Shown here: piece by piece, positions 44,499-52,031 of the stretch
Layout: the number at the start of each line of letters is the position of its first letter
Numbering within the stretch: position 1 is the first letter of the stretch
Assembly (NCBI RefSeq): GCF_005405585.1
Contig: NZ_BJEQ01000010.1
Span: 1-64,000 of the forward strand
Direction: 5' to 3'
DNA: 64,000 nt
Source of the DNA: Agarivorans sp. Toyoura001
GTDB lineage: Bacteria > Pseudomonadota > Gammaproteobacteria > Enterobacterales > Celerinatantimonadaceae
Notes under the pieces: model-generated
What the model saw: only the letters and a program-made list of their open reading frames with translations
The model's database searches: none
Told to the model about the DNA's origin: nothing
Position numbers and translations under genes: made by a program

Positions 44499-45349
44499 TG
44501 TACCCACGTCCTATAGAAAAGGCCTCTGCCTTTACCAATATTAGTTACCGAGTCGCTCTACCTATTTCGATAGTGCTATGGCTACTGCCGTTAATTGCTG
44601 TAATGGCAACGTCGGTGCGCTCATTGGATGACATTAACCAAGGTAATTACTGGGGCTGGCCAAGTGAGTGGATGTTGATTGAAAACTATACGCAAGTTTT
44701 CACATCAACCCCTATGTTTCAGTATTTATTGAATAGCTTAATCATTACTTTACCTGCGGTAGCTGGCTGTGTGGCCTTGTCGACCATGGCTGGTTTTGCG
44801 CTGGCTAAATACAACTTCAAAGCCAATATTTGGATCTTTGCTACTTTTATTGCAGGTAACTTTGTTCCGTTTCAGATCTTAATGATTCCGGTGCGAGACC
44901 TCACTATTCAGTTTGGTTTGTACGATACTCACTGGGCATTGATTTTGTTTCATATTGCCTTCCAAACCGGCTTTTGTACGCTGTTTATGCGTAACTTTAT
45001 TGTTGGTTTACCTACCGAACTGATTGAATCTGCGCGGGTTGAAGGCGTTAGTGAGTTTAAAATTTTCTGGCATATTGTATTGCCGCTAGTTAAACCGGCA
45101 ACAGCCGCATTAGCAGTATTAGTATTTACTTTTATTTGGAATGACTTTTTCTGGGCCTTGGTATTGGTACAAAGCGATGAAGTTCGCCCCGTTACCGCTG
45201 GTCTCAGTGCGTTGCAAGGACAATGGTTGGCATCTTGGCAGTTGATATCAGCCGGTGCAGTAGTTGCGGCCTTACCTCCGGTCATACTATTTTTTACCAT
45301 GCAACGTCATTTTATTGCTGGGTTGACTCTAGGGGCAACCAAAGGCTAA
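44498..45349 (+). CDS. Sugar ABC transporter permease 2 (CUT1, MalG-like)
   Basis: The second permease has 283 residues and six predicted helices. Its EAA loop reads ESARVEGVSEFKIFWHIVLP, which contacts the ATPase. It is coupled to the first permease by an overlapping stop and start. The C-terminus (MQRHFIAGLTLGATKG) is typical of MalG-type subunits. Confidence 0.92.
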   Translation: MYPRPIEKASAFTNISYRVALPISIVLWLLPLIAVMATSVRSLDDINQGNYWGWPSEWMLIENYTQVFTSTPMFQYLLNSLIITLPAVAGCVALSTMAGFALAKYNFKANIWIFATFIAGNFVPFQILMIPVRDLTIQFGLYDTHWALILFHIAFQTGFCTLFMRNFIVGLPTELIESARVEGVSEFKIFWHIVLPLVKPATAALAVLVFTFIWNDFFWALVLVQSDEVRPVTAGLSALQGQWLASWQLISAGAVVAALPPVILFFTMQRHFIAGLTLGATKG

Positions 45350-45355
45350 ACGCAC

Positions 45356-45375
45356 CCTCAAGCAATAATGAGGGA
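45356..45375 (+). promoter_or_regulatory. Intercistronic hairpin before the binding-protein gene
   Basis: CCCTCA and TGAGGG pair around seven bases in the 70-base gap before the binding-protein gene, followed by the smaller TCCTT-CAC-AAGGA. Such hairpins can raise the relative amount of the downstream binding protein. Confidence 0.4.
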
Positions 45376-45419
45376 AGAAATAAATCCTTCACAAGGACAA
45401 CAAAAACTAAGGAATGTAA

Positions 45420-46649
45420 ATGATGAGTAAACTAAAACAATGTGGTCAGGCGCTTGCGCTAGCTACTTTAATCAGTGGTTATGCCAATGCTGGTACGCTG
45501 ATTATTAACTCTGACGCTTCTGACCCTGCACCTAAAGCCGCATTTGCAGAAATCATTGCTGAATTTGAAAAAGAGTACCCAGACATTAAAGTGAAATACA
45601 ATTTGTATGATCACGAAGCTTACAAAACCACTATCCGTAACTGGTTAGTGACGTCGCCGCCAGATGTTGTTCACTGGTATGCGGGTAACCGTATGAAGGC
45701 TTTTGTAGACAAAGGCTTATTTGAAGATGTGAGTGACATTTGGGAAGCCAACAACATGGCTTCAGATTTTGCTACCGCAGCTCCAGCTATGACCATTGAC
45801 GGTAAGCAATGGGGTGTTCCTTACACCTACTACCAGTGGGGCATTTACTACCGTAAAGATATCTTCGAGAAGTACGACATCGAAGAACCTTACTTGTGGG
45901 AAGAGTTACTTGAAGCCTCTAAAATACTTAAAGAAAATGGTGTTGCTCCCATCGCAATTGGTACCAAATACCTTTGGACTGCTGCAGGTTGGTTCGACTA
46001 CATGAACTTGCGAGTAAATGGCTTAGATTTCCACATGGAGTTAATGGAAGGCAAGGTGCCTTACACTGATGCTCGTGTTGTGAAAACTATGAAGAAATGG
46101 CAAGAGATGATCGAGCCTGGTTACTTCCTAGAAAACCACGCTTCATACTCTTGGCAAGAAGCACAGCCGTTCTTATACAACGGTGATGCAGCCATGTACC
46201 TGATTGGCAACTTCATTACGCCTAACTTCCCAGAAGACATGAAAGATAAAATGGGCTTTTTCCAATTCCCTATTATCGACCCAACGGTAGGTGTGGCGGA
46301 AGATGCGCCAATGGATACTTTACATATTCCTGTAAAAGCGAAGAACAAAGAAGACGCCAGAAAATACCTAGCGTTTATGGCTCGTCCTGAGAACCAAACC
46401 AAAATCAATAAAGCCTTATTGCAAATTCCGCCTAACAAGAAGGCTAAAGCTGAAGATAATGAATTCTTGAATAAAGGTGTGGCTATGTTGGGATCTGCAG
46501 CAGGTACTGCTCAGTTCTATGACCGCGATACTGATCCTGCAATGGCCAAAGCCGGCATGAAAGGTTTCCAAGAGTTTATGGTTCACCCAGATCGTTTAGA
46601 TAAGATATTGAAGGGCTTAGAAAAAACGCGTCAGCGTACATTTAAATAG
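45420..46649 (+). CDS. Sugar ABC transporter substrate-binding protein
   Basis: This periplasmic binding protein has 409 residues and a signal peptide (about 1-25, ending GYANA). The mature part follows the extracellular solute-binding family 1 plan (AFAEIIAEFEKEYPDIKVKY, SPPDVVHWYAGNRMKAFVDK, WGVPYTYYQWGIYYRKDIFEKY). The many Trp and Tyr residues suit carbohydrate binding. Sugar identity is unknown; no glycoside hydrolase is adjacent. The ATG at 45423 is an equal alternative. It ends at a strong terminator. Confidence 0.9.
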   Translation: MMSKLKQCGQALALATLISGYANAGTLIINSDASDPAPKAAFAEIIAEFEKEYPDIKVKYNLYDHEAYKTTIRNWLVTSPPDVVHWYAGNRMKAFVDKGLFEDVSDIWEANNMASDFATAAPAMTIDGKQWGVPYTYYQWGIYYRKDIFEKYDIEEPYLWEELLEASKILKENGVAPIAIGTKYLWTAAGWFDYMNLRVNGLDFHMELMEGKVPYTDARVVKTMKKWQEMIEPGYFLENHASYSWQEAQPFLYNGDAAMYLIGNFITPNFPEDMKDKMGFFQFPIIDPTVGVAEDAPMDTLHIPVKAKNKEDARKYLAFMARPENQTKINKALLQIPPNKKAKAEDNEFLNKGVAMLGSAAGTAQFYDRDTDPAMAKAGMKGFQEFMVHPDRLDKILKGLEKTRQRTFK

Positions 46650-46684
46650 TTTTACATTTCTTTTCCTTAAGAATATACCTCAAT

Positions 46685-46714
46685 AAAAAGCCCTGTTTAA
46701 CAGGGCTTTTTTTA
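46685..46714. terminator. Bidirectional terminator
   Basis: AAAAAGCCCTG pairs with CAGGGCTTTTT around TTTAA. It lies between the binding-protein gene and the convergent outer-membrane protein gene. Confidence 0.88.
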
Positions 46715-46715
46715 T

Positions 46716-47255
46716 TTAGAAATTAAAGGCTGCACCAATGTATAGGCCTTTAGTAAAATCTAAATCGGGTTCGTTGCTGTAACGAAACTGAATGGCGCGA
46801 TAACCAAGGTAAACATCAGCTTGAGGCATAATCGAGTAAGCGATTTTGGCATCTAAATCGTAGTAGCGGTTTAACTCGCTGCTCGTTAACACTGACGGAG
46901 CGTAATAAGCACTCGCTGATACATTTAAGTTTTGTGCCACGGTAATTTTGTAATCACCACCAATTGCAAACGCGTGCGGATTTTCGCGGTTGTTTGCCCA
47001 TAGCTTGGTAAACTTAGCGCCGATAGAAAACTTATGAATATCTTGTTGGTGAGTAGCCTTAATACCAAAATCTGCTAGATCACCCTCTGGACGAGAGTAC
47101 ATGTAGTTAGCGGACATCTCGGCACCAGGTGCAATGGCGGTTGAAAAGCCGGTCTCAAATACGTCGTTATTAAGGTCAAATTTAATTGAGCTAGCAAGGG
47201 CGGCGGTGCTACTCATTGCGAAAAGGCTCGCAACTAACAAAGAACGTTTAAACAT
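46716..47255 (-). CDS. YfaZ-type outer membrane protein
   Basis: The ATG at 47255, after AGGAAACTT, gives 179 residues with a signal peptide (MFKRSLLVASLFAMSSTAALA). The mature part alternates hydrophobic and polar residues as a beta-barrel and ends in a Phe (GLYIGAAFNF), the usual outer-membrane insertion signal. The pattern resembles the YfaZ family. A longer reading from 47306 is rejected. Pore function is unproven. Confidence 0.75.
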   Translation of the reverse strand: MFKRSLLVASLFAMSSTAALASSIKFDLNNDVFETGFSTAIAPGAEMSANYMYSRPEGDLADFGIKATHQQDIHKFSIGAKFTKLWANNRENPHAFAIGGDYKITVAQNLNVSASAYYAPSVLTSSELNRYYDLDAKIAYSIMPQADVYLGYRAIQFRYSNEPDLDFTKGLYIGAAFNF

Positions 47256-47536
47256 AAGTTTCCTATATTGATGTTCATCCAGACTAAAACGCCGAGATTG
47301 TACCACTATTTTATTTAATTATCTGATAATCGCCTTTATTTTGAACGGATAAGCTGCCTGATCGACAATTAGTTGTTTAATCACAATTAAAGGGGGATAA
47401 ATTGCCGCTGAGCGAACTAGGGCATCACTAAAATTTCAATTAAAAAACACAGTGTGAATGGCGAGAGTAGCCTATAGTTAGGCTGCTACAACTTGTTGTT
47501 GTAATACTCATTAAATGTTTGAAAAGGAGAGCAAAC
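47256..47536. other. Divergent intergenic region upstream of aqpZ
   Basis: This AT-rich spacer contains AGCCTA-TAGT-TAGGCT, a perfect dyad at 47469-47484 that covers a -10-like TATAGT, and TACAAC/GTTGTA arms just after it. AAAAGGAGAG precedes aqpZ. I see no ORF or known RNA in it. Confidence 0.4.
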
Positions 47537-48235
47537 ATGCCATTGTTTAATCGTTTAATTGCCGAAGGGATTGGCACATTTTGGTTAGTGTTAGGGGGCT
47601 GTGGTAGTGCAGTATTAGCGGCTGCATTTCCTGAGGTAGGCATTGGTCTAGTCGGTGTGTCTATCGCTTTTGGTTTAACGGTACTGACTATGGCGTTTGC
47701 TATCGGCCATATTTCAGGTTGTCATTTAAACCCAGCGGTCACCATTGGTTTAATGGCTGCAGGGCGCTTCTCTAAGGTTGATGTATTCCCGTACATCTGT
47801 GCCCAGTTACTAGGCGGGTTTGTTGGCGCCATTATATTGTACTTAATTGCCAGTGGTAATGCTGATTACGACCTTGCAAGTCATGGATTAGCGAGTAATG
47901 GTTTTGATATGCACTCGCCAGGTGGTTATAGCCTAATTGCTGCATTAGTATGTGAAATAGTAATGACCTTTATGTTTTTGTTTATCATTTTGGGTGCTAC
48001 GGATGAGCGCGCACCTGCTGGCTTTGCCCCTATCGCCATTGGCTTAGGGTTAACCTTAATCCACCTCATCTCCATTCCGGTCACAAATACCTCGGTAAAC
48101 CCGGCTCGGAGTACTGCTCCTGCCTTAATTGAAGGTGGTATTGCATTGGGTCAATTGTGGTTATTTTGGGTAGCTCCTATTATTGGTGCGGTATGCGCAG
48201 CGTTAATGTACAAGCAAATATCAGCTAAAAGCTAA
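47537..48235 (+). CDS. aqpZ: Aquaporin Z
   Basis: AqpZ is a tetrameric water channel of the inner membrane. The 232 residues have six helices and both pore motifs, HLNPAVTIG and [10 protein letters not shown]. The ATG at 47537 follows AAAAGGAGAG; an in-frame ATG at 47519 adds six polar residues and is unlikely. The selectivity residues [14 protein letters not shown] and NPARS fit water-selective aquaporins rather than GlpF. Confidence 0.95.
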   Translation: MPLFNRLIAEGIGTFWLVLGGCGSAVLAAAFPEVGIGLVGVSIAFGLTVLTMAFAIGHISGCHLNPAVTIGLMAAGRFSKVDVFPYICAQLLGGFVGAIILYLIASGNADYDLASHGLASNGFDMHSPGGYSLIAALVCEIVMTFMFLFIILGATDERAPAGFAPIAIGLGLTLIHLISIPVTNTSVNPARSTAPALIEGGIALGQLWLFWVAPIIGAVCAALMYKQISAKS

Positions 48236-48479
48236 GTGTATCTAACGAAGCCAGATCTTAAATAAGGCTCTTCCTTATATAGAGGGAGAGCATTTGTTTT
48301 AGGCATTTCAGCGTTAAATCTCACTCCAAATTCTTTCTCTTAAGCTGCTGACTAAACGTTGGTTTTAGCCTTGCCACGGGTCTGTTACTATTCTGTTAAT
48401 GCATGCTAGTTGGCATTAGCTTTAGGCATTACACAACATAATAAAAAAAGATCTGTAACCTACATATAAGGACATACCA
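48236..48479. other. Intergenic region upstream of TRAP binding protein
   Basis: This gap holds the short pairing GGCTCTTCC-TTATATA-GAGGGAGAGC near 48266-48290 and an AT-rich stretch before the next gene, whose ribosome-binding site is TAAGGACAT. No gene is seen. Confidence 0.35.
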
Positions 48480-49550
48480 ATGAGAAAGGGATTGCTGTGC
48501 TTTGCAGCATTGCTTACCAGCTGCTTAAGCTTGAGCGCTTTGGCTGCTGAAGGAAAAGTGTACAAACTTAAACTGGCGGAGTCTTGGCCGACCAAATTTC
48601 CTTTGCTAGATACTGGCGTTCAGCGCTTTGCAAAAATGGCTGAGGAAATGTCAGACGGTCGATTACAAATTCGGGTTGATTCTGCAAACAAACACAAAGC
48701 CGCTCTGGGTGTATTTGACTTGGTGAAAAGTGGTCAATACGACATGGGGCACTCGGCCTCCTACTATTATAAAGGCAAAGTGCCTAACACCATGTTTTTC
48801 ACTACTATGCCATTTGGTATGACAGCCATGGAGCAACATGCTTGGTACGCATATGGTGGTGGTAAAGAGTTAATGGCCAAAGTTTACGAACCCCACAATT
48901 TGCTCACTTATCCTGGTGGTAATACCGGTGTGCAAATGGGCGGTTGGTTTCGTAATGAAATTAACAGTGTTGAAGACCTAAAAAATCTCAAAATGCGGAT
49001 TCCTGGTTTTGCTGGGGAAGTGCTGGCTAAACTAGGAGCAACACCGGTTAATATTCCTCCTGCCGAGTTATATACAGCCTTAGAGCGAAATACCATTGAT
49101 GCCTTGGAATGGGTGGGGCCTTCATTAGACTTACGCATGGGTTTTCATAAAATTGCACCTTATTACTACACCGGCTGGCATGAGCCTGGCTCAGAAAATA
49201 TGTTCTTAATTAATAAGAAGAAGTTTGCAAAGCTGCCAAAAGATCTACAAGTGATATTGGAAACAGCAATGCGCGCAACAGCTTTTGATATTTACGTTGA
49301 AGCGACCGCCATGAGTACCAACAACTGGGCAACTATGCTGCAAGAGTACCCAGATATTAAAGTGCGCACTTTTCCTAAAGAAGTATTAGCAGCGCTTAAA
49401 AAAGCCAATGATGAGTTGTTGGCTGAGCACGCCACGCGTGACCCACTCGCTAAAGAGATTATTGAGTCACAGCAGGCATTCACTAAAAAAGCCCGCGCTT
49501 ATACTTTAATTTCTGATTATGGCTACTTAGAAAGTACCAAAGATCTGTAA
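48480..49550 (+). CDS. TRAP transporter substrate-binding protein, DctP family
   Basis: This periplasmic solute receptor has 356 residues and a signal peptide (about 1-23, ending LSALAA). DctP features are visible: the signature Arg of the carboxylate site in LKNLKMRIPGFAGEVLAKLGATP and TALERNTIDALEWVGP. The closest subfamily by eye is that of mannitol- or 2-oxocarboxylate-binding receptors (YYTGWHEPGS), uncertain. No DctQ or DctM genes lie nearby, so it is an orphan or works with a distant membrane pair. Confidence 0.9.
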   Translation: MRKGLLCFAALLTSCLSLSALAAEGKVYKLKLAESWPTKFPLLDTGVQRFAKMAEEMSDGRLQIRVDSANKHKAALGVFDLVKSGQYDMGHSASYYYKGKVPNTMFFTTMPFGMTAMEQHAWYAYGGGKELMAKVYEPHNLLTYPGGNTGVQMGGWFRNEINSVEDLKNLKMRIPGFAGEVLAKLGATPVNIPPAELYTALERNTIDALEWVGPSLDLRMGFHKIAPYYYTGWHEPGSENMFLINKKKFAKLPKDLQVILETAMRATAFDIYVEATAMSTNNWATMLQEYPDIKVRTFPKEVLAALKKANDELLAEHATRDPLAKEIIESQQAFTKKARAYTLISDYGYLESTKDL

Positions 49551-49565
49551 GCCGCGAAGGCTTTA

Positions 49566-49595
49566 TAAAAAAAGCGGCTTCGGCCGCTTTTTGTT
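49566..49595 (+). terminator. Terminator after the TRAP binding-protein gene
   Basis: AAAAAAAGCGGC pairs with GCCGCTTTTT around TTCG, a stable tetraloop. It also faces the convergent oxidoreductase. Confidence 0.9.
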
Positions 49596-49613
49596 TAGCC
49601 ATTAACTGACAGG

Positions 49614-50564
49614 CTAACCCAAGTTGATCACTACATTACCGGTGGCGCCGGCTTGCATAACTGCATGATGGGCGTCGGTGGTATCAGCCAAGGCAAAACG
49701 CTTGGCAATAACAGGGTTTACAAAGCCCGCTTCGGCCCCTGCATAAATAGCAGCATGAATTTGCTGTAATTGCTGCGGAGTTGCATTGGCTAACGCCATG
49801 CCCATGATGCAGGCATCTCTAGCCATTAAGTCTCTAGGGTTTATTTCAACGCTACCACGGCTACCAATAACCACCACTCTGCCACCTTTATTCAGCAAGG
49901 GCAGATCATCGCCTAAGTTTTGATTCGCCAGCATCTCTAGTACAACGTCTACCTTGCCAGCTTGCTGAAGTGCTTGGTAATGCTCGGGGAGGTGATGGTT
50001 GGCGACTACATCCGCACCTTGTTGCTTCAATAGGGCTAAACCAGCATCGCTTCCTGCGGTAGCAAATACCCTGCAACCAGCGGCTTTGGCAAGTTGTATT
50101 GCAGCTAAACCTACGCCGCCACTGGCCCCATGAATCAGTACCGTTTCTGCAGCTTGGCTATTGGCTCTTATAAACAATGCGCGCCAAGCGGTGGCGTAAG
50201 GTGTGCCTAAACAAGCACCCTGCTCGAAGCTCAAGCTGTTCGGTAATGGATAAACGTGATTTGGGCTGGCTAAGCACAGTTCGGCGCTAGCGCCACTTAG
50301 CGTGCCTGCGCAATAAACTCGTTGGCCTAGTTCAAAGCCTTCCACGTTGTCACCTAAACCAACAATCGTGCCTGCAGCATCCTTACCGGGAGTGTGTGGG
50401 AAGTTAGCTGTGTAGTTGTTAGTGCCTGCCACAATATAAGTGTCAACCGGGTTCACGCCAGCAGCGGCAACCTTGATTAAGATTTGTTGATCGTCGGCCA
50501 TTAAATCAGGACGTTGATTGAGCTTAAGTTGATCACCATGGAACTCTGCTTGGATCGTTTTCAT
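49614..50564 (-). CDS. NADPH:quinone oxidoreductase-like MDR protein
   Basis: This cytoplasmic medium-chain reductase has 316 residues. It has the MDR N-terminal domain (AAGVNPVDTYI, TPGKDAAGTIVGLG) and a Rossmann domain with IHGASGGVGLAAIQLAK (about 143-159). Zinc-ligand Cys residues of alcohol dehydrogenases are missing, which places it with quinone reductases of the Qor type. Substrate unknown. It stands alone, leftward. Confidence 0.88.
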   Translation of the reverse strand: MKTIQAEFHGDQLKLNQRPDLMADDQQILIKVAAAGVNPVDTYIVAGTNNYTANFPHTPGKDAAGTIVGLGDNVEGFELGQRVYCAGTLSGASAELCLASPNHVYPLPNSLSFEQGACLGTPYATAWRALFIRANSQAAETVLIHGASGGVGLAAIQLAKAAGCRVFATAGSDAGLALLKQQGADVVANHHLPEHYQALQQAGKVDVVLEMLANQNLGDDLPLLNKGGRVVVIGSRGSVEINPRDLMARDACIMGMALANATPQQLQQIHAAIYAGAEAGFVNPVIAKRFALADTTDAHHAVMQAGATGNVVINLG

Positions 50565-50910
50565 TAAATTGCTTCCAACCTATGTGAAAAATCTAGATTT
50601 AGTCAGCATAACCCAAAAAAGCCGGATGAAAATCCAGCAAATTTCAACACTGTGATCCTTTTTAAGAATTTAAAATGACCATTTTCGACAAAAGACAAAT
50701 TTTGAAACTGTAATGAAAATGTTTTCAAAGGCTGTTTTGGTAATAAAATTACCAAAAACTAAATTTAGTAATAATAAAAATAATTTTCATAATACTAAAT
50801 GTGCGGCGTGTCGCATAAAATTAAAACCGTAGAAGAAAGTTACTAACAAGAAGCAGCAAGCAGGCGTTATTTACTTTCACATTTAACAAAAACCAATAGG
50901 TGGAAATATT
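50565..50910. promoter_or_regulatory. Palindrome-rich control region before the tandem peptide genes
   Basis: This very AT-rich DNA has three consecutive dyads: TTTGAAA/TTTCAAA (50701-50729), the perfect 10-bp TTTTGGTAAT/ATTACCAAAA around AAA (50735-50757), and ATTTAGTA/TACTAAAT (50763-50800). The last arm overlaps a -10-like CATAAT at 50788-50793. No good -35 is seen, consistent with an activator-dependent promoter. The leader to the first peptide gene would be about 110 bases. Confidence 0.5.
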
Positions 50911-50991
50911 ATGGAATTATTCGGTTTATATTACGCACTTCGCGCAAAAAACTTTAACAACGAACAAACTGCAGCTCAACGTAGCCGTTAA
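50911..50991 (+). CDS. Tandem small peptide 1 (26 residues)
   Basis: This is the first of three related short genes. It starts MELFGLYYALRAKNF and ends in QRSR-stop. AGGTGGA lies six bases upstream of the ATG. The product has an apolar, aromatic N-terminal half and a polar C-terminal half, suited to a membrane-surface helix. Its end, CGTAGCCGTTAA, is identical in the second gene. I do not recognise the family; the repetition with separate ribosome-binding sites is strong evidence for translation. Confidence 0.72.
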   Translation: MELFGLYYALRAKNFNNEQTAAQRSR

Positions 50992-51021
50992 TACAGTTAA
51001 TTAAATTAGAGGAACAAGATT

Positions 51022-51108
51022 ATGTACGAACTTTTTGGATTAGTAGCCCTTAACTACTTTGGTAAAAACAAAACTGAAGAACAAAAACTTCAAGAACGTA
51101 GCCGTTAA
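51022..51108 (+). CDS. Tandem small peptide 2 (28 residues)
   Basis: This starts 30 bases after the first gene. The product begins MYELFGLVALNYFG and continues with a charged half containing KTEEQ before the final ERSR. GAGGAA lies seven bases upstream. It shares ELFGL and the SR end with peptide 1 and V-A-L-x-Y plus KTEEQ with peptide 3, so it bridges the two. No function is known. Confidence 0.75.
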   Translation: MYELFGLVALNYFGKNKTEEQKLQERSR

Positions 51109-51136
51109 TTTTACACTAAATAGAGAGAGAATGATT

Positions 51137-51223
51137 ATGATGGATTTTATGGGTTGGGTTGCACTAAGCTACTTACAAAACAAAAAAACTGAAGAACAAC
51201 GCATTGCTGAATTAAGCCGTTAA
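51137..51223 (+). CDS. Tandem small peptide 3 (28 residues)
   Basis: This starts 28 bases after the second gene. From the ATG at 51137 the product begins MMDFMGWVALSYLQ and ends with KKTEEQ, then ELSR. AGAGAGAGA lies six bases upstream; in-frame ATGs at 51131 and 51140 are alternatives. It shares AAAACTGAAGAACAA at the DNA level with peptide 2, evidence of duplication. Trp replaces Leu at the apolar face. Confidence 0.74.
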   Translation: MMDFMGWVALSYLQNKKTEEQRIAELSR

Positions 51224-51411
51224 TTTCAGAACTGCAGTAACAACAGAACAAGCAAGAAAAGAACAAGTAACACAGTAATAACGATGCAATCGCCGATCAG
51301 GCGAAAAGCGTTCCTCACACTCACTGAGGAAGCTAACACTCCCAAGCGTTACCCTCTAGAAAGAAACTCTTAAACAGACATCTGCCTTTTGTATATTTTA
51401 ATGCCTTCTGA
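51224..51411. other. Region downstream of the tandem peptide genes with two hairpins
   Basis: TCGCC-GATCA-GGCGA (51290-51304) and TTCCTCA-CACTCAC-TGAGGAA (51311-51331) are perfect stems, but neither is followed by a T run. They may stabilise the 3' end of the peptide mRNA. Beyond them I see nothing before the tag stop codon. Confidence 0.4.
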
Positions 51412-52005
51412 TTACACTCGAGCTAATTCGACACATTCTTGGTAGACATGACAGCCTACAACGTGGTCGTTGATCATCCCTACAGCTTGCATAAAGGCGT
51501 AGCAAATAGTTGGGCCAACAAAGCTAAACCCCGCTTTTTTTAGTGCTTTAGACATAGCTTGAGATTCGAGACTTTCGGTAGGAATATCTTTTGAACTAGC
51601 ATGTTGATTAACAATGGTTTTTCCGCCAACAAAACTCCAAATGTAGTCACTAAATGTGCCACCTTGCGCTTCAATGGCTAAGTAGCCTTTTGCATTTTTT
51701 ACTATTGAGTTGATCTTAAGTTTGTTACGCACGATCCCTTTGTTTTGCATTAATCGTTCGCAGTCTTGCTGATCGAATAGGGCAATTTTCTGAGGTTGAA
51801 ACTGGGCAAAAGCTTGATAGTAATTTTGTTGTTTTCGCAAGATAGTAATCCACGACAAGCCCGCTTGTTGACCGTCTAAACACAGCTTGGCAAATAGCTC
51901 TACAGAGTCATAAACTGGACGCCCCCACGTTTGGTCGTGGTAGTGTTGGTAGTCTTCATCGTCGCCGCACCATTGGCAGCGAACCGGCTGTGTTGTTTTA
52001 GTCAC
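51412..52005 (-). CDS. tag: DNA-3-methyladenine glycosylase I
   Basis: Tag excises 3-methyladenine from alkylated DNA. The 197 residues include the zinc-binding Cys region near the start (RCQWCGDDEDYQHYHDQTWG), the DGQQAGLSWITILRKQQNY segment and the end FVGPTICYAFMQAVGMINDH. It is leftward and sits downstream of the M14-fold gene by 26 bases, so it is perhaps co-transcribed. Confidence 0.94.
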   Translation of the reverse strand: MTKTTQPVRCQWCGDDEDYQHYHDQTWGRPVYDSVELFAKLCLDGQQAGLSWITILRKQQNYYQAFAQFQPQKIALFDQQDCERLMQNKGIVRNKLKINSIVKNAKGYLAIEAQGGTFSDYIWSFVGGKTIVNQHASSKDIPTESLESQAMSKALKKAGFSFVGPTICYAFMQAVGMINDHVVGCHVYQECVELARV

Positions 52006-52031
52006 CTTGCAAATCCTCTTAATGGTTTTGT

